The notes: a model not told the origin generated them from the sequence alone. Shown: positions 12,146 to 26,573, counted from the stretch's first letter. The stretch is DNA of 64,000 nucleotides from Eudorina sp. 2006-703-Eu-15 (GCA_003117195.1 BDSI01000042.1:74986-138985), one strand, 5' to 3'. A program made the numbers and translations.

Positions 12146-12979
12146 GGGACCTAGGGCCCTCTGTGGACCTGACGTACCTACCAAGTGGAAGGGGCGGGGA
12201 CCTAGGGGGTAGGGGTCAGGTTCAGTTCAGCCAGCGGCGGAGGCCCGTGCTGCGGCTGCCTGGACGGCGGCGCTCTTGTGTGGGGCCGGCCCGCACCGGC
12301 CGGGTGTGTGAGGGCGGGTGTACCGCTGCCGGTATCGTTATTGTTGTGAGAGGTCGGTGCGCGGTGGGGGGTGGGACGCCAACCCGGTGATGGTCGACCA
12401 CCCGCACCAGCCCCACCAGCCCCACCAGCCCCATCAGCCACGTCCCCTCACCACCATGAGGCGCCGTGGGCTGACCTACGTCCCGCCCCCGTGCTGCTGC
12501 TGCTGCTGCTGCTACTGCTACTGCTGCTGACGTGCCAGGCTCTCGAGGAGGCCCCCTCCTCCGCCAAGCTGCCCATGGCCTGCCTCAACGTGGCGGCGGT
12601 GGGAGTGCCCACGGGCCCCGGCGGCGCCTCAGCAGCAGCGGCGGCAGCGGAGGCGGACGCGCTCCAGGTGCAGTACCAGTACACGGTGCGGCTGGGTCCG
12701 GGGGTGGTCACCTGCCTGGACGGCTCCGCGGACGAGGGGGCGGTGCTGGCGGGCGGCGCGACGGGGGCCCTGTGGGCGCTGCGGCTGGTGAAGGGCGGCT
12801 CGGCGGCGGTGGCGGCGGCGCAGCGCGCGGCCGCGGCGGCGGCGGAGGCCGACGCGGCGGCGGGCGCCGGCGGCGGCTGCGAGGTGGTGGACGCGCTGGT
12901 TGTGGGTGCGGAGGAGTTCTCGGATGACGAGTACGAGGATGAGGACGAGGATGACGAGGAGGGCGGAGAGGATAGGTAG
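7491..12979 (+). CDS. WD40-repeat protein with hydrophobic segment and acidic tail
   Basis: Ten exons: 7491-7562, 7693-7818, 8004-8879, 9253-9411, 9708-9853, 10085-10181, 10595-10716, 10969-11047, 11614-11793, 12539-12979. Phases are consistent and the product is 765 residues. Residues 1-66 are charged, with an acidic start (DSEEEW) and a lysine run. Residues 113-132 form a hydrophobic segment followed by KKKRKSK. Residues about 150-320 are alanine/proline-rich. From about 330 onward come seven WD-like blades, for example GAIKLWHW, STLKVWDL, GTVRLWDL and STVKMWDL. The last two WD dipeptide contexts are split by introns. The C-terminus is strongly acidic. WD40 propellers are protein-interaction scaffolds. 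I cannot assign a specific orthologue. The hydrophobic segment could be a membrane anchor or part of a helical bundle. Confidence 0.85.
9531..9549. repeat. GATC-type microsatellite in intron 4
   Basis: A short run of CGAT units (CGATCGATCGATCGATCAG) lies in the intron between the fourth and fifth exons of the WD40 gene. It is fully self-complementary in its core and is the only such run I noticed in the window. Confidence 0.8.
11939..12144. repeat. 13-bp G-rich tandem repeat ending in G31
   Basis: About thirteen units of GGGGCGGGGAGGT run through the last intron of the WD40 gene and end in an uninterrupted run of 31 G at 12114-12144. The transcribed strand carries the G side, so both the non-template DNA strand and the pre-mRNA could form G-quadruplexes. 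Unit number and G-run length are likely to be unstable and error-prone in assembly. Confidence 0.92.
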
Positions 12980-12996
12980 CGCCTTCCGGGGTTGGG

Positions 12997-13120
12997 CTAA
13001 GGGGGGAGGGGGCTAAGGGGGGAGGGGGCTAAGGGGGGAGGGGGCTAAGGGGGGAGGGGGCTAAGGGGGGAGGGGGCTAAGGGGGGAGGGGGCTAAGGGG
13101 GGAGGGGGCTAAGGGGGGAG
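12997..13120. repeat. 16-bp tandem repeat CTAAGGGGGGAGGGGG
   Basis: Nearly eight perfect units of CTAAGGGGGGAGGGGG begin 18 bp after the WD40 stop codon, within its probable 3' untranslated region. The G-tracts could form quadruplexes in the mRNA. The unit resembles telomere repeats only superficially (CTAAGGG); the period and G content do not fit an algal telomere. Confidence 0.93.
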
Positions 13121-13302
13121 GCGTGAAGGATCCTCGAGAAAGGGGTTCGAGGAGGTGTTTGCGAGGTAGGTAGGGGTATCGGAGCGGCGGATGGTGGTGG
13201 TGGCCGTGGGGACTTCCGCCTGGTTTTGAGGGAGAGGGGCCCGCGGCGGGTGAATGTGTATGTGTATGCGTATGATGTGGCGGTAGTGCTCCATATGCTG
13301 GT

Positions 13303-13307
13303 TGTAA
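13303..13307 (+). terminator. candidate TGTAA poly(A) signal for WD40 gene
   Basis: TGTAA, the usual poly(A) signal of Chlamydomonas-type algae, occurs 324 bp after the WD40 stop codon. It is the first such motif on the plus strand downstream. The assignment rests on motif and position only. Confidence 0.5.
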
Positions 13308-14297
13308 AGAACCTGGTTCGTGACGTTGGGAATCGAACACCATTCGACTCGACACGGTCGACGCTGCCAACCGCGAGTGCCTGGTTGCCTGGGCAGGGTA
13401 CTCCAGGGCACCCCCTGAGCCCACCCCACCCCACCCCACCCCAACCCCCCGTGGGCAATGGCGGTGGCTGCACTGTGTCGAACTCTGGGCCGACGAGGAT
13501 TGCACCTCCTGGCCACGGCACCCCACCCACAAGGTCATTGCGGGGCAGGAAAGCCTCCCACTGCTTCCTTGGATGGATCCATCCGCGTGCACGCTACAAG
13601 TTCCATGGGGCCTATCCACCTCTCCGGGCCGATATCCCGATCAGTGGCCGCCGGGCTGCCACCAGGGCTCTTCCCTCTTGAGAGGAAAGAGGAGGGCGTC
13701 GTCATGGCGAGTGCCGCGTCAGGTGTTGACGGAGCGAGGCAGCGCACCACCCTCACGGCGCGGTCGTGCACTGCCTCGCTACTCGGTAGCGAACCTGAGA
13801 GATTCAGGCATTGGGTCGCACTCCCTGCGGGCACCGCCGTACACGTAGGTGGCGGAGTCCTCGACGTGGACGTGTGATTGCTTGCTGGTGCCGGGCGTCG
13901 CTGGGCCGAGACGGGCCGCGCAGTGCGGACGGCGCGGATCGCGTCCCTCCGCCTTCACCTTTGGCAGGCTTGGGGCGGTGGCAGCGACTAGTGCTGCAAA
14001 CTACCTTAATTTTAGGGCTAGAATACACCAATATGCCGTTCAGGAAGGCGTGTTGACTTGGTGGATGTTGGGGGAGGCGGTCGGACTCGGGGGCCTGCGG
14101 AAGTACGACTTTTGCGCCCGAGAGGAACGCACCTCGCGGCGGAATTCAAGATGCTTTACTACTATCTTGAATAATCGACAAAATAAAATTAAGGGTTTCA
14201 ACTATGATTATTTCCGACTTGTTGCGTTCCTGCTCAAATTCTGGTGGGACACTCCACGCTGAAGATAAACCGTCATTTGACCTCAGCAGGGCACCGC

Positions 14298-17183
14298 ATG
14301 CTAGATATTCAGGTCGAGCCAAGCCTTTCACATAATTTATTTATAAATAATGAAAGCGATGCCGCGTCGCGTTGTTCCTCGGAAACGGCACTCGGAGCCG
14401 AGGATTCCATGTCCCGACAACTAGCTGCCGACGTCGACCAGCTCGTCCCCTTGCATCCGCACGACCCATTCCAAATGCCCGCCAGCCATGCCCTCCAACA
14501 AGCCATCTCAAGCGCCGCGGCCAGCAGCGGCTTGCACGCCGCCCCGGTGGCCTCTCCCGCGCCCTCCGTCCGCCTCTCCAGCCGTGCAAAGCAAGCCGCC
14601 GCATCCCCCTCCGCGGCCTCCGCTCCATCCATCCCCACCAAACTCGCCACCAGCGTCTCCGTTTCCAATCTCTGCTCCGAGGACACCGCCATTGTCCTCA
14701 TGCTGCGCGCCGGCGTGCGACTGGGCTTGACGCAGCTCCTGCCGGCCGCCGAAGGCTCCACGGCTCAGCCACCCGCGCTGCCACACGCCCCGCAGACCCG
14801 GCTGCCCGGCAGCCACGTAACGCCACACGCCACCGCGCCAGTGCAGCTGCGGTCCCAGACCCAGACTCCATGTAACCAGGGCGGCAGCTGGGCTGCGTTT
14901 TTCCCCGCCGATGCCGGCCGCGGGGGTGTAGCGGCCCGCCCACACGCACACCTCGCGTTCCAACCCGCCGCCGCGGGCCAGCCCGCCGCCGGACTCGTCA
15001 CCGGCCCTGCCGCGACCGCCGCGCCAGCACCGGTGTCGTACGCGATGTTAGCGGATCGAAATCGACCCGCGGCGCCGCCACCATGGGAGCCGGCAGCGGG
15101 AACTTGGACGTCCGGGTACGGTCCCATGCGGGGGGCGACGGATCGGGACCGGGTTGCTGCAGCGGCTGTAGCGGAAACCTATACGCATGGCATTACTGGC
15201 GCCCTCGCCGGCTGCGAGGCGACGTCCGCAGCTGCGGCGGCTGCGGCGGCTGGGCGCGATCGGGAGTACGAGTGCGTGGTCGAGCCCTGCACGCCGTACA
15301 AGGGGCCGCTGGGTGGCCCCATATCGACGTCCGCCATAAGCCCCTCGCCTCCGGATGTGCAGTACACGTGGCCGCCATGTGTGCCCACGTCCTTGGAACC
15401 TAAATCCAACTCCCCATTGTCGCGGTTCGGACTACCTGCATGTGCGGCTGGATCCGGCGCCGGATTCGGATCCAGAACTTCATCCGAGCATGCGCTCGAA
15501 ACATCGGTGAGACCCCCGACGGCGGCTGCGCCGCCGCCAGAGATGTCGGTGGCGGCGGCGGCGGCCGCTGTACAGAGCCTTGTGCCGTACAAAACCACGA
15601 CGGTGACTACGGCAGTCGTCAAGATGGTTGCGGCGGTTACGACGTCAGTGTCTAGGTCGGCTTCGGGTACGGCGACGACGTTCACCTGTTCCGTACATCC
15701 ACTGGTGTCTACTCCGCCCGCCGTGACCTCCTTTTCCCCTCGGACGCCCTCCTACCGACCCATGGGTCTGGCGTCGACCTACACTCTTCCCACCCCCTCT
15801 TACGGCCCCCTTGCTGCTGCTGCTCCGGCGGCGGCGGCGGCGGCCGGCGGGGTTTACGGAGTTGGCGCCATCACCGACACCGCCGCCACCGCCGGCGGCG
15901 ACGTTGGCGGCGGCCACGGTATCGCATATGGCGTGACGAGCAGCAGTGCCCTTTCCGACACTCGCAGATTTCATGAGCAGATGACCAGTGTTCACAGGCC
16001 GGAGGGGCGACCCCGGGCTTCGGACACGGCGGCGGCCCGGCGGGCCATCAGGACCGTGCACTTCAACGAAGGCGTCGCCGCCGCCAAGACTCATGCCAGC
16101 GGTGGCGGCGGCGGCGGCTACGGCTTCGGCGCCAGCGCCGGTGCCGGCAGGGGCCAACCCAACGGCTTCCCGCCGACTTCGCCGCTGCTGCCGTACACCC
16201 ACGTCCCGCCGCGGGCATACACCTACGATGGGGCCGAGCGCACCTGGACTGGTCGCCGGCCGGCGCCGGCCGGGATTGCGCCTCACCACCCCACCTCCTC
16301 CTACTCTCCCTACTTCTCTTTTCCCTCCCCCAGAATCGGTGCGGTGGCGGACGCTGCGGCCGCGTCGCCCACTGTCGCTGCGCTTGCCACCGCAGCTTCA
16401 CCGGCGGCTGAGACCCCACCTCGCGCCGCCGTGCCGCCCCCGGTTGGGAGATCCACACCCGGCTCGGCCACCCGGCTCGCCGAAGGTGATAGGGCGTGGG
16501 ACAGCGAAGTGCGGAAGTTCCGCGGCCTAACCGACGTCGGCAGTGCCGGCGGCAGTACGGCGGGATTCCCAATCCGCAGCCGCAACGAAACACACACGCT
16601 GGGGAGACCCCCGGGGCAGCCGGGAGATCTCTACGAGCACAGGGCGAAGAACGAACCGGAGGGCTGCGTTGCCGTACTGAAGGGCTTGGGAATTGGTGGC
16701 GGCGGCAGCGGCGGCTACGACAATGTCGGCGGTGGCGGCGGCGGCGGCAGTACCTTGTCAGACCGCGTCAGGCCGCTGCTCCGAAGCGCCTCGGGGGCGT
16801 CTGAGGGTGCAGCCAGTGGCCGCAGTGACCGCAGCCGCGGCGGCGGCAGCGGCGGCAGCGGCCGCCGGTATCGAAGCGGCGAAGCCTTGGCTGATTTCGT
16901 GGGCCGGGCGCTGCTCAGTCAGTCGCTATCGGGGACGTCAGCGGCGGTGGCGGCGGTCGAGGCGGCGGAGCGAGCCAGCGGCGGCGGCGGCGGCGACGGC
17001 GGCGGTGGCGGTGGCGATGGCCGCTGCGAGGTGAGCCTCCTGCGGCCGGGCTCTGGTCCGCAGGTCAAGTCCCGGGACCTCATCCAGCGGCTGGGCGATC
17101 TGGTGGTGGCGGCCGAGCGCTTCCAGGCGGCCATTGCGGATACGGCTGAGAAGGGCGCGTCGGCACCGGGCAAGCGCGGCTGA
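14298..17183 (+). CDS. hypothetical low-complexity protein, intronless
   Basis: A single open frame of 961 codons starts at the first in-frame ATG and ends with TGA. The frame is open further upstream, but without ATG. I recognise no domain. The first 60 or so residues are of ordinary composition and include acidic and serine-rich stretches. Most of the rest is rich in alanine, proline, serine and threonine, with glycine runs near residues 600, 830 and 900. The last 60 residues look helical. Support comes from the length of the frame, the A/T-rich drop before the start and a TGTAA motif 314 bp after the stop. An intronless gene of this size is unusual here, since every neighbour has introns. 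It could be a fast-evolving lineage-specific protein, and hidden introns that preserve frame cannot be excluded. Confidence 0.6.
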   Translation: MLDIQVEPSLSHNLFINNESDAASRCSSETALGAEDSMSRQLAADVDQLVPLHPHDPFQMPASHALQQAISSAAASSGLHAAPVASPAPSVRLSSRAKQAAASPSAASAPSIPTKLATSVSVSNLCSEDTAIVLMLRAGVRLGLTQLLPAAEGSTAQPPALPHAPQTRLPGSHVTPHATAPVQLRSQTQTPCNQGGSWAAFFPADAGRGGVAARPHAHLAFQPAAAGQPAAGLVTGPAATAAPAPVSYAMLADRNRPAAPPPWEPAAGTWTSGYGPMRGATDRDRVAAAAVAETYTHGITGALAGCEATSAAAAAAAAGRDREYECVVEPCTPYKGPLGGPISTSAISPSPPDVQYTWPPCVPTSLEPKSNSPLSRFGLPACAAGSGAGFGSRTSSEHALETSVRPPTAAAPPPEMSVAAAAAAVQSLVPYKTTTVTTAVVKMVAAVTTSVSRSASGTATTFTCSVHPLVSTPPAVTSFSPRTPSYRPMGLASTYTLPTPSYGPLAAAAPAAAAAAGGVYGVGAITDTAATAGGDVGGGHGIAYGVTSSSALSDTRRFHEQMTSVHRPEGRPRASDTAAARRAIRTVHFNEGVAAAKTHASGGGGGGYGFGASAGAGRGQPNGFPPTSPLLPYTHVPPRAYTYDGAERTWTGRRPAPAGIAPHHPTSSYSPYFSFPSPRIGAVADAAAASPTVAALATAASPAAETPPRAAVPPPVGRSTPGSATRLAEGDRAWDSEVRKFRGLTDVGSAGGSTAGFPIRSRNETHTLGRPPGQPGDLYEHRAKNEPEGCVAVLKGLGIGGGGSGGYDNVGGGGGGGSTLSDRVRPLLRSASGASEGAASGRSDRSRGGGSGGSGRRYRSGEALADFVGRALLSQSLSGTSAAVAAVEAAERASGGGGGDGGGGGGDGRCEVSLLRPGSGPQVKSRDLIQRLGDLVVAAERFQAAIADTAEKGASAPGKRG

Positions 17184-17496
17184 GTGAGGGAGGGGCGGCT
17201 GCGTGATAGGGCCGGCTGCATGAGTGAATGAGTGGAGGGGACAGGGCGCTGTGGCGGTGGCGGCCCGGATACCTCGCCGGGGTTGGACGCTAGGGTTTGA
17301 CACGGGGGGGCGGGCGGGGTGGATCCAAGGGCGGATCCAGCTGGATCGAGCTCACATGCGGAATGGTGGCGGTCCATGGGACATACGATTGGCTCGTTAT
17401 CAAGTGCTGCAGATGGATTACCAGGTACAACCCCGCAAGTACATCATGTATAACATAACCTGGGCTGAAGGCTATCTTCGCCAAGGTATATAAACG

Positions 17497-17501
17497 TGTA
17501 A
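17497..17501 (+). terminator. candidate TGTAA poly(A) signal for the 961-codon ORF
   Basis: TGTAA lies 314 bp after the stop codon in a short A/T-richer patch. Its spacing resembles that of the motif behind the WD40 gene, which supports the ORF as a transcribed gene. Confidence 0.5.
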
Positions 17502-19686
17502 TAAATGACCCGTCGGTGGTCCGCTGCACGCCAGTGCATGTGCATCATATACGGTGCTGACCACACATACGGCGCCGATCCGTAAGGCCGGGGGCCGGGG
17601 GCAGAACGACGGATGTCGGCGGATGGGTGGGCGCCCGGGCTGCGGCCGCCTGCGGGAGGGCTGCACCCTGCACGCCCCCGGGGCGGGGTGCTGCGGCAGT
17701 GAGCAGGGCTGCGCACGAGCTTGGAGCGTGTGTGCCTGGCCGCTGGCACAGGCAGTACGGACAGAGCATGGGCCACGGCACCGGCCACGGCGACATTCCT
17801 GGGATGCCTCCCGCTGGTGGTATCTCAGCAATATAAGTTCTGGTCCACCTTGTAACGGCTATATTACATAAGTTCTGGGTTGGTGACGTCGATTTTCGCT
17901 TATCGTAGTTGTGGCAGGGGTACAGCGAACGCCAGCACGCCAGGCTGTCGACCCCTTCACAGCACGGCATGCCGTACGCAACCCTAGCGTTCCTGGCCGC
18001 GCGCCATAGGTTGATGTCCTGTCTGCGATGGCGACACGGCAGTCGGTCGCGCTGGTGGGTGGTGGCGATTGCTTCGTCAGGAGGGATGACGTGGCTGGGA
18101 TGGCATGACGGAGCTTGTTTCCTGATCACGGCAGGAGGTCCGGGGATGGCGGCTTGGCGGGTTGGACTGCGAGTGAGCCCGGCGGTGTACACCTCGCACG
18201 GGTGACTGGACACCCTCGACCCTCCTCATCTCTAATAAAATATAAACGGCGCCGATCCGCCGGGTGGTCGTCCACGCGATGTGTAGGTGCCCACACACCA
18301 CTTTTACTTACTTGCTTTAGCCCCCCGGGTGATTAGCGGTGGCTTGCGGTTGCGCTCTGCAAGGGTGCGCCTTAGCGTTGATATGTGCCCGGCCAGGATG
18401 TGTCGTGGAGGGTGTTCGAGGCCCATCGATCGACACCGCCCACCCGAGATACGGTGCCCATTTTTTTCAACAAGAAGCGCTTGATGCGCTGTCGGGGGGC
18501 ACGAACGTCCTTACCGCCGGAAGCCCGCGATGGGGCGGGGTGGGCGGTCCACCCGCAAGGATCCCCTGCAACGTGATCCATCAGCTTGAAGACATGCTGC
18601 CTGCCTGCCGTACGTACGTCGTACAATGTCGCGTTCGTACGACTGTGTGCTGTGCATCGCCGCATTACCATCACAAGAGGCGCCCACAGCTGTGCGAGGA
18701 GGCAGCGGAGATGCCGGGTGTGCTAGGTAGGTTGTGGTGATGGTTTGGATCTGGGGGTGTACGTGTGCGAGAAGCTGACCTCGCAAGCCGCGGAGCTGTT
18801 GCAGTTGCACTTCCATGGCCGATATAAGTTCAATGTTACAATAGTATAGTGTCATATAATCATGGCTGTGTGGCATATCACCGGGTGGGCGACGAATTGT
18901 AATGTACGACCGGGTACGACCTTGATGTCGTCATACGCAACTCACCCGTACGTACATCCTTGCCAAATTAAATGAACGCCAGGCATCATTACGGAAGTCG
19001 CAACGCTAACCAACTAACTCGTTCCCTCCAAGGTGTGCAGCCTTGCGTGCAGAAAACTAGGCGACTTACGGCCCTGACCGCAGCGAGGTGTGCTCGCGTG
19101 GGGGTTGTATACCCCACGCAGCAGCCTGAGCAAACGTACACTACGAGAAACCGCAAAATCAATCGCAATTTAGGTCAAATAAGGGCCGTGGTACTAATGA
19201 AACTAATGCGGCCCGTATCTAGAGTAGTTGCGCCTGGGATATTGGGCTTGTAATTCAGCCCCAGCCCCTAACTAAATTGGCGTCAACGCACCACCTATAT
19301 CGTCCTCCGATCCCAAAGCAATTCAACACTTTCCTTATGGCTTGGTCAACCGTAATCATCAATGGGTCAACGATGCCAGGTCGGCCCCAGTCGCCTAGCG
19401 ACACTCTCGCATCACTTGCGTCGTCGGAAGGTGCTGAGCGCAGCGGCCCCCAGCGGTCCCAGCGATCCAACCAACGAATCAATCCCCCGCCCCTGGGTTG
19501 ACTCAGCCGCGCGGTGGGTGCGTTGCTGGTACCTCCCCACAACACGGCAACTTTATCTGCGTGCAACAACATCGCACGACCGCCTGCACCTCGTCGGTGC
19601 ATGACGTCATGCGCACGAGCAGGCGGGTGGGACATAACACTACCCCGCCAGGGCGCACAATCCACCCGGGGCACACGGATGGAGCG

Positions 19687-19687
<1 letters not shown>

Positions 19688-19763
<76 letters not shown>

Positions 19764-19771
19764 CACACACA
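19688..19771. repeat. (CA)n microsatellite
   Basis: About 42 CA units with one interruption (GC at 19757-19758). It lies in intergenic sequence and creates spurious His-Thr and Val-Cys reading frames. Confidence 0.97.
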
Positions 19772-20426
19772 TTGACAAAAAGAAAGCAAAGTGAGGGAAA
19801 GAAAGGAAAGACAGCTGCTCCTGCGACAATCACGCGAACCTCACATCTCGCGCTGCACAGACACAATGAAGCCAACACAGGGACGCCGTTCGCACCGCGC
19901 CCTACGTCCGCCGCAGTCTCACGGCTCAGAAAGAAGACAAGAGATACAGACAGGGCACAAAGTCAGATCTCCAACCGCCAACGTCAATGTAGGGTCCCCG
20001 CGCACTTGGACTGCTCACGGTTAGACAGCCGCGGAGCCCGGACCCCTCCTTCCCCTGCGCTAACCCCTGCGTCGTCGTTAATCAGTCAGTCATTTGAACC
20101 AACCCAAGTCGCACCATCCATGGGTTCTGAACTCCATCTGGGTTCCGATTCTGTTGATCTTGTCAGATCGCGCCCTAACCTGCGGAACTAACACACGACG
20201 CTCCACAACCTAGACTTGCGGCAACGCACTCTAGGGAACCATTTCGTTTCTTTCTGTGAAGAAACGACACGGCAGCACACATCCAAACCCTGCCTCAGAG
20301 ACCACGAGCTCCTTCAACGGTACACAAATGCAGATGCAGCGCTTCCCGATCTGAACATGCTCCCGACCCGAACATGATCTCAGCCCAAATGTACAAAGGT
20401 TCCAGGCTGCGCAGATCCGGAATCAG

Positions 20427-21171
20427 TCAAGGACGGCGAAGCGCCTTGTCGCACTCTGTGACCTCCGCCAGGAGGGTCTCTGTTTGGACTTGGCAGCTCT
20501 GCAGGGCTGAGGCTTTCTCGGCCAGGGCCAGCTGAGCCTTGCTGCGGCCCTGCTTGGCGCTCTCCTCGCGCTCCCGCAGCCAGCGGATGAGGTTCTCCGC
20601 GGCCCTGATCGAGTCCTCCTTGAGCTTGCTGGCTTGGACGGCGGACTCAAGCTGGGCGCGAAGGTACTTGACCTCCAGGTCCTTGTCACGGAGCTGCGCC
20701 TGAAGGACGCGCTGGCGGTAGCCGCGGGCAAGGAATTGGGCCTCCGAGGGCGCGTAGACGGCGTCGGAAGCAGCGGCCTGTGGTCAGGTTGTATATACAT
20801 TGGGGCAGGGGCGCGGCGGTGGGCGTTCGGTCGTGAGGTCGCGCGAAATAATTTTACCCAGATCGGGATAACTGATACGTTTCAGGTAATTAATTGTTAA
20901 TGCATTTAATTGCGTGGTTTGTTGTTGCGCGGTGCGTTGTACCTGTAGGGTCGCGTCGGCTTCTGTATAACCGTTTGAGAGCCACCGAAGACCTTGCAGG
21001 CTGCAGAGTGGAAAGGTACAGGCACAGACTTTTAATGATGAATAATTAACAAAAATATAAGACCACGAGACAACACTAATCGGACCTGCAAGTGGGCTGC
21101 AGCAGTAGCGGCGGAACCCAAAAAACCAACCGACTCACCAACCCAAGGCCATTATGGCAATGACAGCCATA
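20427..21171 (-). CDS. small coiled-coil protein, three exons
   Basis: Exons in transcript order: 21140-21171, 20943-21000, 20427-20777, giving 146 residues. The first exon begins MAVIAIMALG and ends in phase 2 at a strong donor (GTGAGT). The 58-bp second exon and the 351-bp third exon follow in matching phase. Two of the exons have no ATG in frame, so an ATG-based ORF search misses them. Residues about 45-145 are charged and heptad-like, with stretches such as QLRDKDLEVKYLRAQLES and LIRWLREREESAKQGRSKAQ, which predict a long coiled coil. The first 15 residues are hydrophobic and could be a signal or anchor, although upstream exons cannot be excluded. No family is recognised. It diverges from the SDR gene. 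Confidence 0.68.
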
Positions 21172-21740
21172 GTAATGCTCTTTGGTAATTGATGCTTGAG
21201 AGCACGCTTGCATGGCTCAGGCACGCTCAGATAACGCAAGGAACGCTGGTGGCAGCCGTGCATGGTGTCGGGGAAATCGCAAAACTATCGGAAATGGTTA
21301 TCACTGTCTAATTTAAGGAGCTCCGATTGTAAAGAGCTCTAGCTTGTGTTGCCTACGTGCGTAGAGGAGCGCACGTTCTGAAAAAGTGGGCAGGATGGTG
21401 ACGACTGGTGATGGTGAGGGACTATGAAAAGAAAGGGATGGAGGAGCAATGGGAGTTCTGCAGGCACCAGGCAAATTTTGTTAAAAGAAATAAAGACTGT
21501 TTCAGGGATTTGTGCGTTTGGGGACACAACTGATGCGTACGACAATCAGTAGCTTCTGGCGCCCACCGAGTGGGGCAAGGACCCAACCGCAAAGAACAAC
21601 TTCACCCCGTTGCGGCGTTACTATTAGAAATTGGAGCGCAGATTCGTTTTGCTTCTTCTGTTTTCGTCCTTGGAGCAAGTCATTAGAGAAGCAGTCCCAA
21701 AACAAGTGTATTTGGAGGACACAGCGAATACCTTTACGCT
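21172..21740. promoter_or_regulatory. divergent intergenic region, coiled-coil gene and SDR gene
   Basis: These 569 bp separate two oppositely directed start codons and are A/T-richer than the surroundings. They should hold both promoters. I found no repeated or palindromic motif worth naming and no firm TATA box. Confidence 0.45.
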
Positions 21741-24966
<3,226 letters not shown>

Positions 24967-26573
24967 AGATCTGAACACACACGCGGCTGCGAGCAGCATG
25001 CTGCGCAAGTGGATGAAGCACAAGTGGATGAGTGTGAGAGGGAGAGAAATAGAGAGAGACAGAGAAAAAAGGAGCACGAGGCGCAGCATCGCCCGTGGTA
25101 TTCTTTGCTGTGTGCTGGTGTCGTGAGCAGGTGTGTCGTTGTACATGGATGGATGGATGTCTGCGGGTCTCGGAGCGCGCGAGGACGCGGTGAGCTGGGG
25201 TGTGTGATGCGATTCCTGTCGTTGGCCGCAAGTTCGTTTGCCTGCTAGGTCAAATGTGTTTTTGTGCGGTATATTGTTTCTGCGCACTTGGAGCATGGAC
25301 GATAGTCTGACGACGAAGATGGTTTACGATGCTAAGTCTTTTGGATTGTTGTTGGAAGTGGAAGTTGGATGCGTGAGAGCGGTTAGAGCGTGAGAGGTGT
25401 TTTTGCCTGGTGGTGGGAGAGAACAAGGGGAGAGTTGTGAGTCGCGTGGAGGGGATGGCTTGGGAGGTGGAACTCCGGTCAGCATCAGCAGGAGTGGCTG
25501 GGGCGGAGTGACTGAAGTGCTTGGGTTGAGTCGTGTCGCATAGGATCCGTGGATCGAACTGTGTCGGTGTCGACGACCTTGGAGAGCAAGCGAGCAAGAA
25601 GGGGCCGCATCATACGTTGCACCGCATGACGCCCGCGGTGTGTCACGCGGGCGGGGGTGGCTGCTGGACCCCCCGGCATGTGCTGTTGCTGAGGTGTTGC
25701 TCTCTGTAGCGCCGATCCCATCGCTGTTGGAGCTGCGCTCTGCACGCGGTGAGCAGGGTCACCGATTTTTTCCCTCAGAAGAAGATATCCCGCGAGCAGG
25801 GTTTGCGCACGTGAGCCCGTCGCGGTGGCCAAAACGTTGGTGAAGGTCTGTGGGTCCGTGGGTGCTCACCCCTCGGGTGCTTGTCACATGTGAAAGAGTT
25901 CTCAAGAGGTCCGACACCCGGCTGATGTCAGTTGTTGCGCCCTCGCACCCGAATGGGCACAGGGGGCGCAGCAGCGGCTGCCCCTGGCTGGCACCGCTGG
26001 CATACTGCGAAGCCCCGTGCGGTGGGGGTTTCTCGAACCTCAGAACGTTGTCCCGACCTCGCCTCTAGAGCTCCGTCTCAAACCCTTTTGCACCCGCGGT
26101 ACAGCTCCCCCTCCGTCCCGCTCGGCCCCCCCCCAGTCTCGGCCAAAGCCCGCCACCCTCCCGCAAGCCACCACCCCAGCTTCCCTGCGGTCGGTCACCC
26201 ATTATGCAATGCACCCTGCGGTCCACCCACCCAGTCCACAGCACCCAGTCCACCCACTGTGTCTCGAAACACCTCCTCCACCTGACCTTCCCGGCCTCCA
26301 CCTCGCGCCCCATCCTCCTCCTCCTCTTCCTCCTCCAGCAGTCATCCAGACCGCTCGGCCACACCCTCACCCACCCCTTCACACGTCCACCCTTACTCGT
26401 CAACGAGTGATGGGTACGACCAGGGCGTCAGGGGTTGTCCTCCGTTCTCATAAAAACACGCATCCACCCACAGGCACATCCCCCATCGTCGCCGGTCGGT
26501 CCGTCCGTTCGTCATCCAGTCAGCGCGTGCGCTTGCCGGTCCGTCCTCCCCCAGTCGTCGGGTTCGACAGATC
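24967..26573. other. convergent intergenic region, SDR gene and TAF6
   Basis: Both flanking genes end here. I found no TGTAA on either strand close to the stop codons. Open frames at 25250-25830 (minus) and 26017-27699 (plus, running antisense into TAF6) show no recognisable domains. The stretch carries only short tandem runs. Confidence 0.5.

Larger units (their letters stand above)
12980..14297. other. 3' flank of WD40 gene and intergenic region
   Basis: The stretch holds a 16-bp repeat (listed separately), a candidate poly(A) motif and no supported gene. Overlapping open frames at 13077-13877 on both strands look like unconstrained GC-rich sequence. Composition drops toward A/T from about 13990 to 14340, just ahead of the next start codon, as it does at other gene starts here. 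Confidence 0.5.
17184..20426. other. intergenic region without recognisable genes
   Basis: About 3.2 kb between the 961-codon ORF and the coiled-coil gene. Open frames of up to about 225 codons are present, but none shows a domain or splice-supported structure. The longest ones on both strands near 19500-20190 run through the CA microsatellite. A/T-rich patches occur at about 17450-17510 and 18820-19260. A 13-bp string, CGGCGCCGATCCG, occurs near 17570 and again near 18247; this may be chance. Confidence 0.5.

Noticed and set aside
12997..13120. CTAAGGG words as an internal telomere array
   Set aside because: The unit is 16 bp with G6 and G5 tracts, unlike the TTTTAGGG-type repeat of this algal group.
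13326..13360. Minus-strand GTTCGATTCCC resembling a tRNA T-loop
   Set aside because: The flanking bases do not pair and no other tRNA arm is present.
19498..20191. ORFs with His-Thr or Val-Cys runs
   Set aside because: They are translations of the CA microsatellite.
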